DNA from: Iningainema tapete BLCC-T55
GTDB taxonomy: Bacteria; Cyanobacteriota; Cyanobacteriia; Cyanobacteriales; Nostocaceae
NCBI RefSeq assembly: GCF_014698965.1
Contig: NZ_JACXAE010000120.1
Span: 1 to 55,278 of the forward strand
DNA: 55,278 bases
Direction of reading: 5' to 3'
The notes below the pieces were generated by a model that had not been told where the DNA came from, did no database searches, and saw only the letters and a program-made list of their open reading frames with translations. Positions within the stretch are counted from its first letter, which is position 1, and each line of letters begins with the position of its first letter. This document shows positions 32,334 through 45,082 of the stretch, piece by piece. A program made the position numbers and the translations under genes.

Positions 32334-32647
32334 ATCGTGCCACACACCCCTGTTTCATTAATCCGGAAAACATGGGGTATCTTATTTGGGTGAAGGTGGC
32401 GGCATCTTTGTGAAACCACTTCTAAATCTTTATCGACAAAATACTCACCACTATCGGGCTCGACTGCAATGTACCAGTTGTAGTGCGTTTGCATTAGTTC
32501 TGGCTTAACCCTGTCAAAAATCTCTTGACACCGCACGCGAAATGCAGTAATTTCGGCTTTCCACTGGGCTTGTTGTTCTTCGCTCCACTGAATCTCAGGG
32601 AAGATTCTTCCCCGACGTACTCTACGTTCTTGTTTAGCTTCAGCCAT
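32330..32647 (-). CDS. Small protein coupled to aspartic protease, GEYFVD motif
   Basis: 105 residues, basic N-terminus (KQERRVRRGRIFPEIQWSEE), a helical middle and the motif PDSGEYFVDKDLEVVSQRCR, then HLHPNKIPHVFRINETG. The SGEYFVD...P core corresponds to TGDYKVD...P in the 91-residue protein at 10210-10485, which is likewise coupled to a protease start. Hypothetical; always seen here immediately before a MISG-type protease. Confidence 0.75.
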   Translation of the reverse strand: MAEAKQERRVRRGRIFPEIQWSEEQQAQWKAEITAFRVRCQEIFDRVKPELMQTHYNWYIAVEPDSGEYFVDKDLEVVSQRCRHLHPNKIPHVFRINETGVCGTI

Positions 32648-32722
32648 GGTTGTAAAGAAGTGTTAGATTGAAGTATCTATTTTTTGATTGTAGCTTATAT
32701 CGCATTCCCACGTTTAGTTATG

Positions 32723-34867
<2,145 letters not shown>

Positions 34868-34935
34868 TCATCAAGCATTCATTCACGTAGAGGCGAGCTG
34901 CTGTTCGCCCCTACATAATTTAATTAAATGCGATG

Positions 34936-35961
34936 TTAATCATTAATGCCCAGTTCTTGTTTTCTGATTACCTCACGTACTCGATAAATAGGGCGTCCTT
35001 GCGACTCGTGGTAAGTACGCATAAGTAACTCTGCCAAAAGACCAAAGCAGAACAATTGTACACCCGTCACTAGCAACAAAACCGCCAAAATTAGCAGAGG
35101 ACGATTACCAATATCCACCTGAAAAGCTAATTTGATAAAAGTCAAATAAACACCGATCGCCCCACCTGATACTATCGAAACTAAACCCAACAATCCAAAA
35201 ACGTGCATAGGGCGTGTGAGGAACTTTTTCATAAACGTGATGGTTAACAAATCCATCAACACTCGAAAAGTCCGTGACAACCCATACTTACTGCGTCCAA
35301 AACGACGAGCATGGTGACGCACGGGCATTTCCGTAATTCTTGCCCCTTCAATATAAGCCAAAGCCGGAAGAAATCTGTGCAGTTCCCCATACAAATTCAT
35401 ATCCGCCACCAATTCAGCGCGATAAGCCTTGAGCGAACACCCATAATCGTGTATATAAACACTTGTCAGACGACGAATCAACCAATTAGCAGCTTGAGAA
35501 GGAAGTAACCGCGTCAAAGTAGCATCTTGACGTTTTTGCCGCCAACCACTTACCAAATCATAACCTTCCTCCAACTTCGCTAACAGCATCGGTATATCCA
35601 CTGGATCATTCTGAAGATCAGCATCTAAAGTAACAATAGCCTTACCCCGTGCATAATTAAACCCCGCCGCCATAGCCGCAGTTTGACCGTAATTTCGACG
35701 TAAAATCACCGCGTTTAAATCACTACGCACAAGCGCTTGTTCCTTCAAAAACGCTACTGAACCATCAGTAGAACCATCATCCACACAAATAATCTCGTAA
35801 CTAATTTGACAATCCCTCATTGTATTCGTGATCGCCTCAAGCAAATGAGGCAAACTTTCCACCTCATCATGCACAGGCACAACAATAGAAACATCAGGAA
35901 CAAAAGACGACATCGCCGCATTTTGTCCAGCAAACCCATTCCGAACCAACTCACTCCTCAT
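34936..35961 (-). CDS. Dolichol-phosphate-mannose-synthase-like GT2 glycosyltransferase
   Basis: 341 residues. Catalytic GT-A domain: VSIVVPVHDEVESLPHLLEA, CVDDGSTDGS, TLDADLQNDP (DxD-type metal site) and the QTAAMAAGFNYARG segment. Two C-terminal transmembrane helices follow (about residues 250-315). Matches bacterial polyprenyl-phosphate glycosyltransferases (GtrB/ArnC-like), which transfer sugar from a nucleotide donor to a lipid carrier for export. An internal ATG at residue 17 (MSSFVPDVSIVV) is an alternative start. Confidence 0.9.
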   Translation of the reverse strand: MRSELVRNGFAGQNAAMSSFVPDVSIVVPVHDEVESLPHLLEAITNTMRDCQISYEIICVDDGSTDGSVAFLKEQALVRSDLNAVILRRNYGQTAAMAAGFNYARGKAIVTLDADLQNDPVDIPMLLAKLEEGYDLVSGWRQKRQDATLTRLLPSQAANWLIRRLTSVYIHDYGCSLKAYRAELVADMNLYGELHRFLPALAYIEGARITEMPVRHHARRFGRSKYGLSRTFRVLMDLLTITFMKKFLTRPMHVFGLLGLVSIVSGGAIGVYLTFIKLAFQVDIGNRPLLILAVLLLVTGVQLFCFGLLAELLMRTYHESQGRPIYRVREVIRKQELGIND

Positions 35962-35975
35962 ACACCTTAGCGTCC

Positions 35976-36746
35976 TTAGCGTCTTCGCGGTTCATAACTC
36001 TTCACAACTCTTCCAACACCTCGCAGTTGCTGGTAGTATGACCGACTAACCTCCGTTCCTTGTTCCGACAAACAATCAATACCAATCCCATCACGCCCTT
36101 GATTTTTCCCAGAACTATGAATATAACAACTTTCCCCTAAATAAAGTCCCACATGAGTTGCTTTTTGAACACCAAAAAACACCAAATCTCCCGGTTGTAA
36201 TTGTGGAATAGTAATTGGAACACAAAAAGCCTCCTGCTGATAAGCATCTCTAGGTATCCAAATACCAACCGAAGCAAACGCCGCCTGCATCAATCCAGAA
36301 CAATCATAATTTGGCCCTAGCGTACCACCCCAAAGATATTCATTTGGTTGTTGCATCGCTTGATGAGTAAAAGCTATCACCTGTGGAAGAAGTTTTTTAA
36401 TCTCAATTTCTGAATATAATTTAGCCAGGTAGGTTACACTACACGGTTGTAATAAACTGAAATCTTCGACTAACAACCAACCTGGGTAGTCGTCTTCACA
36501 CAAACAAATTTGTAGAGAGGTTCCATGGCGCGTCTCTACATTGTCATGCAACGGTTGTTCGGTGCGATCGTCTGATAAGATGCGTAGATGTCGTCCAGTT
36601 GCAGCTTGAGTTGCCAAGCGATCGCAATTGGGAGAATCATAAATGTTTAAGTCTGCCAAGCACTGATACTCTGCCAATTTTGGATTTGGCTCGTTGCCAG
36701 GTTCCTGCCTGGGAATGTAAGTTTGAGATTTTGGATTAGGGAACAT
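35976..36746 (-). CDS. NlpC/P60 cell-wall endopeptidase with SH3-like domains
   Basis: 256 residues from the ATG at 36746; the TTG start at 36791 would overlap the divergent gene. N-terminal SH3-like part (ADLNIYDSPNCDRLATQAAT) and a C-terminal NlpC/P60 catalytic domain: Cys in YDCSGLMQAAF (near 147), His in ATHVGLYLG, third polar His in YIHSSG. Cleaves gamma-D-Glu-diaminopimelate bonds in peptidoglycan stem peptides. No signal peptide is obvious, as in related cyanobacterial proteins. Confidence 0.9.
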   Translation of the reverse strand: MFPNPKSQTYIPRQEPGNEPNPKLAEYQCLADLNIYDSPNCDRLATQAATGRHLRILSDDRTEQPLHDNVETRHGTSLQICLCEDDYPGWLLVEDFSLLQPCSVTYLAKLYSEIEIKKLLPQVIAFTHQAMQQPNEYLWGGTLGPNYDCSGLMQAAFASVGIWIPRDAYQQEAFCVPITIPQLQPGDLVFFGVQKATHVGLYLGESCYIHSSGKNQGRDGIGIDCLSEQGTEVSRSYYQQLRGVGRVVKSYEPRRR

Positions 36747-36774
36747 TGCCAATGAGTGGATTTGGGATGAAAAG

Positions 36775-37713
36775 ATGATTTTTTTCAACAAAGACGAACA
36801 ACTAGAACAGTTAGGTAATCACATCCTACAGGAGACTTGGGCAGCTTTTCCAACTTTAGCTCGCAACCAAATTGCTCTGACGTATATTGTCTACGATCCG
36901 CCTGTACTGGTAAATACTGGTGGCGCTCTGACTCCCAATGCATTTTGGGAACATCCTCACCGAGGTTTTACTTATCGCGGTGATGAGCGAATTTACCCTG
37001 CTTCTGTAGTGAAGCTGTTTTATTTAGTAGCAATCAACGAGTGGCTAGAAAAAGGAATGGTGAATAATTCACGGGAATTAGAAAGAGCCATTAGTGATAT
37101 GATAATTGACTCGAGTAATGATGCTACTAGTTTGGTTGTAGATGTGTTAAGTGGAACTACATCAGGACCAGAATTACCACCAGGACCATTTGAAACTTGG
37201 AAGAATCAGCGCAATATTGTCAACCGCTATTTTCAATCTTTGGGGTGGGAGGAGTTGGAGACAATCAACGTTTGTCAAAAAACCTGGTGTGATGGTGCAT
37301 ATGGGCGGGAAAGAGCTTTTGCGGGTGAGTTGTTGGAAAATCGTAACATGTTAACAACTAACGCCACCGCTAGGTTACTACATAGTATTATCGGTGGAGT
37401 AGCGGTTTCCAGTGGGCGATCGCAAGCAATGATGGCTTTACTCGAACGTATTCTCGATTCTGAAAGTTTACCACAAGATGTTGAAGAAGACCAAGTAACA
37501 GGCTTTTTGGGTGGTGGTATTCCTCAATTTGCCAGAATGTGGTCAAAGGCAGGTTGGACAAGTCAAGTTCGCCACGACGCCGCATATATTGAAATTCCCG
37601 ATCAACGTCCTTATCTTTTAGTAGTATTTACTGAAGGCATCAACGCGAAGAATCGCACAATTTTGCCTTTTGTCTCTAAGCTAGTGGCGGATGCGATCGG
37701 TAGTTTGGGATAG
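36775..37713 (+). CDS. Class A beta-lactamase-fold serine hydrolase
   Basis: 312 residues. Ser-x-x-Lys in YPASVVKLF (Ser near 77), SDN-like SSND near 113 and a KTG-like KAGWTS near 259, in the right order for penicillin-binding/beta-lactamase folds. No signal peptide is seen. The Glu166-type deacylating residue could not be assigned. Divergent from the NlpC gene, only 28 bases apart, which suits a joint role in peptidoglycan turnover. Called a serine hydrolase rather than an antibiotic-resistance enzyme. Confidence 0.85.
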   Translation: MIFFNKDEQLEQLGNHILQETWAAFPTLARNQIALTYIVYDPPVLVNTGGALTPNAFWEHPHRGFTYRGDERIYPASVVKLFYLVAINEWLEKGMVNNSRELERAISDMIIDSSNDATSLVVDVLSGTTSGPELPPGPFETWKNQRNIVNRYFQSLGWEELETINVCQKTWCDGAYGRERAFAGELLENRNMLTTNATARLLHSIIGGVAVSSGRSQAMMALLERILDSESLPQDVEEDQVTGFLGGGIPQFARMWSKAGWTSQVRHDAAYIEIPDQRPYLLVVFTEGINAKNRTILPFVSKLVADAIGSLG

Positions 37714-37715
37714 TT

Positions 37716-37744
37716 GTAGAGACGTTCCGCCGGAACGTCTCTAC
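37716..37744. repeat. GTAGAGACG palindromic dispersed repeat
   Basis: A 29-base palindrome, GTAGAGACGTTCC...GGAACGTCTCTAC, three bases after the serine-hydrolase stop. It can act as a transcript 3' hairpin. Nearly identical copies: 39250-39277 and 41016-41044. Confidence 0.85.
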
Positions 37745-38368
37745 ATGTCTAATATTTAAAATTAATATCAAAAAGGAATATCTTCTCTTCAATATCTTGA
37801 ACACAATCTTTTTGATTTATATAATATTTTCCCCGATTCAAACCCTATTTGACCAATCTATTTGTACGCTCTTTTGAGCTTTAACTATACTAACTTAGAT
37901 TTAGTATCCGCTCAGTATATGAAAATTATGTAAAGTTTTCTGAGCGTATTAGTTCCGTAGGGAACAAACTTGCGCAAAAGATAGACATATGAAGGCAACT
38001 GTAAATTTATGGAGGATAGCTGAAGTATTCATAAATAGGATTAAATACTCGTAGTGGTCGTCAGCTGTAAACTGTTAACTGTCAAAGGTTAACTGTCGTT
38101 ACTGTACAACGCAACGCTTTTTCTGTGCAATTTTATCGAGAACAGCTTAGTACTTTTTTATGCATAATTATTTGTCTATATAGTTGTAATATCTACCGAA
38201 TAGAAGATACATTACTTATTGTTTTGTGTTAAATATTAAGAATCCACACCGTCAAACTAAGGATGTAGAAACTCATGTTTTGGTGTTAGATTTTGAATGT
38301 TGCCAATAATTGACACAAAACAACATACATCCGCTATCTATTGCGGCAATATTCTTAAAGGAGTGAAC
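37745..38368. other. Intergenic/5' leader before outer-membrane barrel gene
   Basis: About 620 bases. It contains overlapping GTTAACTGTC repeats near 38060-38100 (TGTTAACTGTCAAAGGTTAACTGTC). AT-rich and without a recognised small RNA. An upstream in-frame ATG at 38297 exists, but the GTG at 38369 has the better ribosome-binding site. Confidence 0.5.
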
Positions 38369-39241
38369 GTGAACAATATTTTTTCTCGTAAAGGAAAAGA
38401 AGTTTTTTGGTTGCTCAGCTTATCAGCTTTGACAGTGATCGGAGGTGGTAAGGCTGCTGTTGCTGAAACTATAGATACTACTAATAGTTTTCAGTTAACT
38501 CAGGCAAACGAAACTGAAACTTCTTCAACTGAAGTAAGTACTAGAATAGAGACTTTCTCCTCTCAAACAGAAGAAACTACGCTAGGAGAAAATACACCTC
38601 AAGTGTCGCAGCCAGAGTTTATTCTTAGCACTCAACAGCAAACCGAACAACGTGTAGCTACACCGGTGCCAGGAACAACAGCAACGACAAGTGAGGCGAT
38701 CGCCACTGTGGATACACAAACCCACACCAATGCTGTAACTACTCAAAAATCAACAGTTACCACCAAATCTAATGCCAATGTAGCTCAAGCAGATATTAAC
38801 ATCGATCCAGGTAGACGTACTCGTGGCGGCTCCAGTTACGTGGGAATAGCCGGAAACATTGGCTTGGGCGGTGGTGAATCTGCTCTAGGTGACAGTAACT
38901 TTGCCGTCATTAGCAAAATAGGACTTTCTAATACTATCTCGGTACGTCCCGCTGCAATTATTGGAGACAACACAACATTTCTACTTCCCGTTGCCTATGA
39001 CTTTTCCTTGAACCAGTTAACAGATCCATTTTCTGATCCTTTACCGATTGCCCCTTACGTTGGTGCTGGTGCAGCGATTAAAACTGGTGATGACACTGAA
39101 GTAGGCTTTCTGCTTACTGGTGGTGTCGATGTACCCATCAGTCCTCGATTTACAGCAACAGCCGCTGTCAATGCCGGATTTTTTGATGATGTTCAAGTGG
39201 GATTGACGGTAGGAGTTGGTTACAACTTCCGAGGACTTTAG
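38369..39241 (+). CDS. Exported protein with C-terminal outer-membrane barrel-like domain
   Basis: 290 residues from GTG at 38369, chosen because AAAGGAG precedes it by five bases and a signal peptide (SLSALTVIGGGKAAVAET) follows at once. Residues 30-150 are a Thr/Glu/Gln-rich low-complexity linker. From RTRGGSSYVGIAGNIGLGGG on, alternating strands (ISKIGLSNTISVRPAAIIGD, APYVGAGAAIKTGDDTEVGF) end in GVGYNFRGL, like an OmpW/OmpA-style barrel. No named family recognised. Likely surface protein; no clear partner. Confidence 0.7.
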   Translation: MNNIFSRKGKEVFWLLSLSALTVIGGGKAAVAETIDTTNSFQLTQANETETSSTEVSTRIETFSSQTEETTLGENTPQVSQPEFILSTQQQTEQRVATPVPGTTATTSEAIATVDTQTHTNAVTTQKSTVTTKSNANVAQADINIDPGRRTRGGSSYVGIAGNIGLGGGESALGDSNFAVISKIGLSNTISVRPAAIIGDNTTFLLPVAYDFSLNQLTDPFSDPLPIAPYVGAGAAIKTGDDTEVGFLLTGGVDVPISPRFTATAAVNAGFFDDVQVGLTVGVGYNFRGL

Positions 39242-39249
39242 AAAAAGAC

Positions 39250-39277
39250 GTAGAGACGCGATATATCGCGTCTCTAC
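39250..39277. repeat. GTAGAGACG palindrome between convergent genes
   Basis: A 28-base perfect palindrome, GTAGAGACGCGATA with its inverse. It sits between the barrel gene and the convergent amino-acid-binding gene and could terminate both. Confidence 0.8.
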
Positions 39278-39299
39278 AGGAATTAGAAATTATTAACTT

Positions 39300-40616
39300 T
39301 TATTTAGGACTAACTTTGTCCACAGTCTGGATTTTGCCGTCGTCGCCAACGAGCCAAACATCGTAAACGCCGATGACATCGCCGTTTTTGTCAATATCTA
39401 CGTTACCGCTAGCTCCCTGAAAGTTGATTTTTTTGCCCTCTTTAAGTAACTTTAAACCCTCGCAGACATCACTAACTTGTGTACCAGATCCTTCGGAAAC
39501 TTCGCGAATTTTACTGGCTATGCCCACACCTGTGTTTTGCTTAGCTGATTGTGCTGCTAGCATTAATAAAGCAGTAGCATCCCAAGCGTGTGCTGTGTAT
39601 GGTGCAGGTGGAGCGCCTTTTTTAGATTCCCAGAGCTTAGAGAAAGCGTCTAATCCTTTACCATTGGAACCAGGTACAGTACCAATGGCTCCAGCCACTA
39701 TATATTTACCATCAGAACCTTTACCAACTCTTTCTGGGAAAGTATCTGATTTTGTGCCATCAGTGAGCATAATCTGTACACCTTGAGCGACACCTTGCTG
39801 ATAGGCTGATTTTAACAGTATACTAGCAGTCTCTTCGTAAGCTACAACTAGTACTGCATCTGGCTTACCAGCAAAAGCTGCTTGAGCTTCGGTATCAAAT
39901 GTAGTCGCTTTGGGATCATAGCGGACGGGTTTGTTTTTGTTAACTACGGTTCCCCCTAGTTTTTCAAAAGCTTGCACAAATGCTTTTTCAAACCCCACAC
40001 CGTAGTCATTGTTAATTACGGCTGTGGAAACTTTTTTGAAACCTTTTTTATTAGCAAGTTGGGCTAAGGCTAATGCTTGATAAGTATCAGGAGGAGCTGT
40101 ACGCGCCCAATAGCCTTTATAGTCTCCCTTTTGCGCTTTTTCGGTAAATATAGGACTAGTACTACCTGGAGAAATTAGCATTACTTTATTTTGGGAGGCA
40201 ATTGAAACTGCCGCAGTTGAGACACTGCTAGCAAACGATCCAACTACACCAGCTACTTTATCTAAGGTTGCTAGTTTGCTCATGCCTGCTGCACCAGCTT
40301 TGGGATCTGTTTGATCGTCTACTGCTACGAGGGTTACTTTTTCGCCATTTACCCCGCCACAAGCGTTAACAGCTTCAACAGCCAAAGGAACAGCACCGAT
40401 CATTTGTTGTCCGATTGATGCCAAATCTCCAGTTGCTGGTAACAGTGAACCAATTTTTAACCCCCCGCCATTGCTAGCAGCAACAGTTGTGGCTGTTGGG
40501 TTGGCACTGCCTTCACTATTTCCCGTACTAGTGTTTGTTTGTTGACAAGCGGCAGCGAGGAAACCTGTGATGACGGTAATTAAAGTCAAGGCGCAAGCTG
40601 CTCTAACTCTTTGCAT
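39300..40616 (-). CDS. Branched-chain/neutral amino-acid ABC transporter binding lipoprotein
   Basis: 438 residues. Lipobox LAAAC at residues 19-24 (Cys lipidated), Ser/Thr/Asn-rich linker, then the Leu/Ile/Val-binding fold: KIGSLLPATGDLASIGQQMI, GVVGSFASSVSTAAVSIAS, INNDYGVGFEKAFVQAF. Resembles cyanobacterial NatB-type proteins. Delivers amino acids to an inner-membrane permease whose genes are not in the window. A close homologue may exist elsewhere in the genome; orthology is not tested. Confidence 0.9.
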   Translation of the reverse strand: MQRVRAACALTLITVITGFLAAACQQTNTSTGNSEGSANPTATTVAASNGGGLKIGSLLPATGDLASIGQQMIGAVPLAVEAVNACGGVNGEKVTLVAVDDQTDPKAGAAGMSKLATLDKVAGVVGSFASSVSTAAVSIASQNKVMLISPGSTSPIFTEKAQKGDYKGYWARTAPPDTYQALALAQLANKKGFKKVSTAVINNDYGVGFEKAFVQAFEKLGGTVVNKNKPVRYDPKATTFDTEAQAAFAGKPDAVLVVAYEETASILLKSAYQQGVAQGVQIMLTDGTKSDTFPERVGKGSDGKYIVAGAIGTVPGSNGKGLDAFSKLWESKKGAPPAPYTAHAWDATALLMLAAQSAKQNTGVGIASKIREVSEGSGTQVSDVCEGLKLLKEGKKINFQGASGNVDIDKNGDVIGVYDVWLVGDDGKIQTVDKVSPK

Positions 40617-41015
40617 ATATTTTTTTTACTCCTCTAGGATTCACACATTGACAAAAAGATGACGAGGATTTACCTCATCTAAATTGAGAACTGTTATATC
40701 TTAATAGGCTTAAACAAAATCAACTTCTGCAATTTTGGAATTGATGGGAGAAAAACATCTGCTTCAAAACCGTCAAGGTCGAGCTAGGTTTTATATTTTA
40801 TGACTCCAAAGGATAAATTATAACATCTACCTAAAGATCTAAATATGCCCACTTCTCTAGTAAGAGCGATCGCCAATAAAATTCGCTGCCGATCAGAATA
40901 TATTCATTCTATGTAAAATTTTACACTTATTAATTGCCATTTATCAGTAAGAGATGACAATGGAGTTGATGCGGCATTATTACTGGGCAGGATTTGTTGT
41001 TTAGGGCAAATGGCA
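40617..41015. other. Intergenic region, no gene seen
   Basis: About 400 bases between the binding-protein gene and tRNA-Ser. It holds one HIP1-like GCGATCGC (about 40867) and AT-rich sequence. I see no RNA gene or ORF with coding character. Confidence 0.5.
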
Positions 41016-41044
41016 GTAGAGACGTTCCGGCGGAACGTCTCTAC
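41016..41044. repeat. GTAGAGACG palindrome next to tRNA-Ser
   Basis: A 29-base copy of the same dispersed palindrome (GTAGAGACGTTCCGGCGGAACGTCTCTAC differs from the 37716 copy only at its centre). It lies 15 bases from the tRNA 3' end. Confidence 0.85.
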
Positions 41045-41058
41045 GAAATTTTATTTAA

Positions 41059-41146
41059 TGGAGAGGGAGGGATTCGAACCCTCGAGAGGATAATATCCCC
41101 TAACAGATTAGCAATCTGCCGCTTTCGACCACTCAGCCACCTCTCC
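41059..41146 (-). tRNA. trnS: tRNA-Ser (GCU)
   Basis: 88 bases on the minus strand. Acceptor stem GGAGAGG pairs with CCTCTCC. The D-arm is GCTGAGTGGTCGAAAGC, the anticodon loop contains TTGCTAA (anticodon GCT), a long variable arm follows, and the T-arm is GAGGGTTCGAATCCCTC. The discriminator base is A and CCA is not encoded. The long variable arm and the GCT anticodon identify serine. Confidence 0.97.
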
Positions 41147-41235
41147 TGGTCTACGAATAACGATGTTATCAAACTCTAATTGGGATGTCAAGAGGTAAAA
41201 CAAGTAAAAAGTTAAAAGGCAAAAGTTAAAAGAAA

Positions 41236-41269
41236 TTACTTTTTACTTTTTACTTTTTACTTTTTACTT
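41236..41269. repeat. Tandem TACTTTT heptamers
   Basis: About five copies of TACTTTT directly after the crtB stop. With the GTAAAAAGTTAAAAG stretch next to them they can form an A/T hairpin and may help end the crtP-crtB transcript. Confidence 0.7.
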
Positions 41270-42202
41270 CTATAGCACTTGCGCACGCAGCCAAGCTACT
41301 GGTAAAGTACGTAACTTTTGCCACTGAGGAACGTAGGCGCGTTGATTGAACACCTGATAATTATTGCGTTCAATTACACCTAAAATTCGACTGTAGTGCA
41401 TTAGTGCTGCCCATACAGGCAAACGGGCATCAGGAGATAGGTAACTAATTCCTGTTTCCGCTTTAATGTAGAATTGTCGCGCTCGCTGGATAGAATAGCG
41501 CATCAGCGAGCGCCACCGTTCGTCCACTACTCCTTTCAACAAGTCTTGTTCTGTGTAGTTGAACCGCGCCATATCTTCAAGGGGAATATAAATTCGCCCT
41601 CGCCTTGCATCTTCCCCCACATCCCGGAGAATATTGGTGAGTTGACAAGCAATTCCCAAAGCGATCGCTTCTTCGCTGGGAATGTAGAGTTGTTGGTTTT
41701 GATGCCAAGGCGCTGTGTTGGTTGAGTTATCTACTCCCATAACTGCTGTTGACATCAAGCCTACAGTGCCTGCGACGCGGTAACAGTACAGGTATAACTC
41801 GTCAAACGTTTCATAACGACTACGGTATAAATCCATACGCTGCCCTGCAATCATATCCCGAAAGGGCTGAATTTGCATGGGGAAGCGCTGGAGTGTATCA
41901 ACCAAAGCTACATCGTAATTTTCTACTGGGCGTCCGGAAAAAATAGTTTCCAGGTGCTGCTCCCACAAGTCTAAAGTTTCTGGTGTGGTAATTGCAGCAG
42001 CCGGACCATCTACTAGTTCATCTGTTCGACGACACCAAGCATAAATTGCCCAAATAGCTCGACTCTTTGTCGCGTTCATGAGCAAAGTACCAAGGTAGAA
42101 AGTTTTGGCATACTTTGCGGTAAGCTGGCGACAAAGTTGATAGGACTCCTCTAGTGTTACCGACGGTTTCATGCGTGGGGGGGAATCAGGCAGTTGCAGC
42201 AT
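41270..42202 (-). CDS. crtB: Phytoene synthase
   Basis: 310 residues. Both Asp-rich prenyl-diphosphate motifs are present, DELVD (near 62) and DVGED (near 196), within the squalene/phytoene-synthase fold (AIWAIYAWCRRTDELVDG, GIACQLTNILRDVGEDARRG). It condenses two geranylgeranyl diphosphates to 15-cis-phytoene. It starts 32 bases after the phytoene-desaturase stop on the same strand, the standard cyanobacterial pds-crtB operon. Confidence 0.97.
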   Translation of the reverse strand: MLQLPDSPPRMKPSVTLEESYQLCRQLTAKYAKTFYLGTLLMNATKSRAIWAIYAWCRRTDELVDGPAAAITTPETLDLWEQHLETIFSGRPVENYDVALVDTLQRFPMQIQPFRDMIAGQRMDLYRSRYETFDELYLYCYRVAGTVGLMSTAVMGVDNSTNTAPWHQNQQLYIPSEEAIALGIACQLTNILRDVGEDARRGRIYIPLEDMARFNYTEQDLLKGVVDERWRSLMRYSIQRARQFYIKAETGISYLSPDARLPVWAALMHYSRILGVIERNNYQVFNQRAYVPQWQKLRTLPVAWLRAQVL

Positions 42203-42234
42203 TCGTTGCAGGCGCTCAAGGTTTGCGTTTATTC

Positions 42235-43653
<1,419 letters not shown>

Positions 43654-43920
43654 TTAACTTTACTGCTCTTCAATATTTCTTAATCGTTTTATCGTTTTCA
43701 TTATACGTTGCAGTCCGTTACATTAGCGAGCGATTATGCGATCGCTTTGCCAAATCTCTCCTCATTTATTTTATTTACTTTTCTTTTTCTCAGTGCTTTT
43801 ACTTAGTATATTTTTCTTTACGTAATCTCTTTACCACTACCCTAAGCAAAACCACACTTAGTAACGCCCACAACTAAGGGCGTCTGCCCCTACCAAAGGA
43901 CACGATCAGTACTATATATT

Positions 43921-44247
43921 TTATAGAGTCGCAAGAATGAGACGATTGAATTCATCGCGATCAGCAAATTTTTCAAAAATTCGATCCATTTTAGTTAAAT
44001 CGAATAACATCTTAACTTGGTCGTTCATGGAGCAGAGAAAAAGTTTACCATTGGCGTTACGTACTGTTTTCATGGCTGATACTAAAGCACCCAAACCAGA
44101 ACTATCGACAAACTTGACATCTTGAAGGTCAATCAAGACAATATCTGCTCCAATGTTAACTACTTCACTAACTTCGCGCCGCAGTTCATTACCTCTAATA
44201 CCATCTAAAATACCAGAGGGTTGAATTACTTTTACAATTGGATTCAT
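43921..44247 (-). CDS. STAS-domain anti-sigma-factor antagonist
   Basis: 108 residues, a single STAS domain with the phosphorylatable Ser in VDSSGLGALVSAM (Ser49/Ser50), the hallmark of SpoIIAA-like proteins. It would bind an anti-sigma kinase when unphosphorylated. No kinase or sigma gene is nearby. It lies 84 bases after the PIG-L gene on the same strand and could be part of that polysaccharide operon. Confidence 0.92.
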   Translation of the reverse strand: MNPIVKVIQPSGILDGIRGNELRREVSEVVNIGADIVLIDLQDVKFVDSSGLGALVSAMKTVRNANGKLFLCSMNDQVKMLFDLTKMDRIFEKFADRDEFNRLILATL

Positions 44248-44331
44248 AGATTTATTTGACTAATTTATATTGATATTTTGGCATTATAATAAACGAAGAT
44301 GCAAGGTTTCTTCAAAATATATTTAAGGAAA

Positions 44332-45039
44332 TTATCTAGATGATAATACAGGATTTTTAAGATGAGCTAGAGCACTAAAAAAGCTAGCATCAACACAGTG
44401 ACGAGAAATTTGAAAAGCTTCAAAATAACCATCCTTTTGACCTAATTCTCTTGCCCAAAATATAGACAAAACTAAGATAGCATCAAGTTGCATAAATGCT
44501 TTTTCCTGCTCAGACTCATAACAACCAATTGCCGCGATTTTTTCCTCAATTACAGAGGTAATATCCACAAAGAAATTAGGTTCAAAACCACGTAAAAAAA
44601 CAGGTGGCGCTGAGTACCATAGAGGGATATTTTTACGGGTAGCAACATTGGAAACGGCGATCGCACACACTTCATGATCTCTATGCCCAAACTGTTCGGG
44701 TTGCGGCGCGTGAGTAATAATAATGTCTGGTAGGCAATGCTTAATAGCTTCTTCAGTAACTTTAATTACAGCTTGAGTAGAAAAGTTACACTCCTCAAGT
44801 GCATAAAAATCATAACTTGCACCAATAATTTTACCAGCCGCCTCAGCTTCCTGATGACGTTTACCTTTAACAGCCGAACTAGAAAGATTGCCATCCGTCA
44901 AAATTAGGCAACGAATGTTCCATCCTGCCTTAGACATCAGACTTAAAGTGCCAGCCGCAGGCAAAACTTCATCATCAGCATGAGCATAAATTGTTAAAAC
45001 ATTTCGCTGATTTAAGTTATGAGAGTCCAAAGTGTTCAT
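44332..45039 (-). CDS. PIG-L (LmbE) family deacetylase
   Basis: 235 residues. Zinc-binding AHADDEVLPAAG near the start and the second ligand region HAPQPEQFGHRDHEV near 120-135 are the family motifs. Removes N-acetyl groups from GlcNAc-type substrates. It lies downstream of a cellulose-synthase-like GT2 on the same strand, 30 bases after its stop, so it may modify the polymer or its precursor. Confidence 0.92.
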   Translation of the reverse strand: MNTLDSHNLNQRNVLTIYAHADDEVLPAAGTLSLMSKAGWNIRCLILTDGNLSSSAVKGKRHQEAEAAGKIIGASYDFYALEECNFSTQAVIKVTEEAIKHCLPDIIITHAPQPEQFGHRDHEVCAIAVSNVATRKNIPLWYSAPPVFLRGFEPNFFVDITSVIEEKIAAIGCYESEQEKAFMQLDAILVLSIFWARELGQKDGYFEAFQISRHCVDASFFSALAHLKNPVLSSR

Positions 45040-45054
45040 AGCTATTTTTTCTAA

Positions 45055-45082
45055 TCAGGAGTCAGGAGTCAGGAGTCAGGAG
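45055..45082. repeat. Four tandem TCAGGAG heptamers at the end of the GT2 gene
   Basis: TCAGGAG repeated four times, followed by TTTTTT. It covers the last codons and stop of the GT2 gene and the gap to the deacetylase. Related TCAGGAGNC sequences are frequent cyanobacterial 'short tandem repeats'. Confidence 0.8.
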
